6,963 nucleotides of DNA from the NCBI GenBank assembly GCA_030606385.1, contig JAUWGN010000054.1, positions 1 to 6,963 on the forward strand, given 5' to 3'. A model generated the notes under the pieces. The model made no database searches and was not told where the DNA came from. It saw only the letters and a list, made by a program, of their open reading frames with translations. This document shows positions 6,878-6,963 of this stretch, piece after piece (position 1 is the stretch's first letter; each line of letters opens with the position of its first letter). Made by a program: the position numbers and the translations under genes. Origin of the DNA: Dehalococcoidia bacterium. GTDB taxonomy: Bacteria > Chloroflexota > Dehalococcoidia > GIF9 > AB-539-J10.

Positions 6878-6963
6878 ACTACAGCACTAACTTTATTATT
6901 GAATCTATGCCTTAGTAAGCTGAAACTATAGTAAGTCATTCTTTCGCATAGAAACTGTGTATC

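Noticed and set aside
6850..6963. Minus-strand frame open from the right edge for 37 codons, possibly the end of another gene
   Set aside because: The translation (DTQFLCERMTYYSFSL...) is not recognisable, the region is AT-rich, and it overlaps the tRNA promoter. An edge-truncated gene end cannot be excluded, but nothing supports it.

Overview
This window is a chromosomal housekeeping segment of a bacterium. On the minus strand it holds the start of rpoC (cut by the left edge) and a complete rpoB, together the two large RNA polymerase subunit genes. On the plus strand, running away from rpoB, are a phosphoglucomutase/phosphomannomutase-family gene and a bifunctional phosphoglucose/phosphomannose isomerase gene. 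A minus-strand tRNA-Ser(GCU) faces the end of the isomerase gene. Every gene is full length or cut only by the window edge. I see no integrase, transposase, CRISPR array, rRNA or toxin-antitoxin pair.

The organism is probably a Chloroflexota bacterium, with Dehalococcoidia-like lineages the best guess. This is inference from three things: the archaeal/actinobacterial/Chloroflexota-type bifunctional PGI/PMI, a compact RpoB of 1218 residues, and recalled divergent pairing of rpoBC with sugar-phosphate genes in that group. No database search was possible, so the phylum call is moderate and nothing finer is claimed.

Layout: 1-386 is the rpoC 5' part. 387-407 is a short gap holding its ribosome binding site. 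408-4064 is rpoB, starting at GTG behind a strong Shine-Dalgarno. 4065-4237 is a divergent intergenic region with a very good sigma-70-type promoter for rpoBC, giving a leader of about 120 nt; no clear promoter or Shine-Dalgarno was found for the opposite gene. 4238-5665 is the mutase. 5662-6726 is the isomerase, overlapping the mutase by four bases (ATGA). 6736-6827 is tRNA-Ser with encoded CCA. 6828-6963 holds the tRNA promoter, an imperfect dyad lying over it, and short repeats near the right edge.

Functionally the left half is transcription machinery, transcribed as rpoB-rpoC without the ribosomal protein genes rplJ/rplL directly upstream. The right half is a two-gene hexose-phosphate unit. 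The isomerase would interconvert fructose-6-P with glucose-6-P and mannose-6-P, and the mutase would move the phosphate between C6 and C1, supplying glucose-1-P and mannose-1-P for nucleotide-sugar, glycan or compatible-solute synthesis. I did not find a previously undescribed system. The points worth a second look concern regulation and local gene arrangement.
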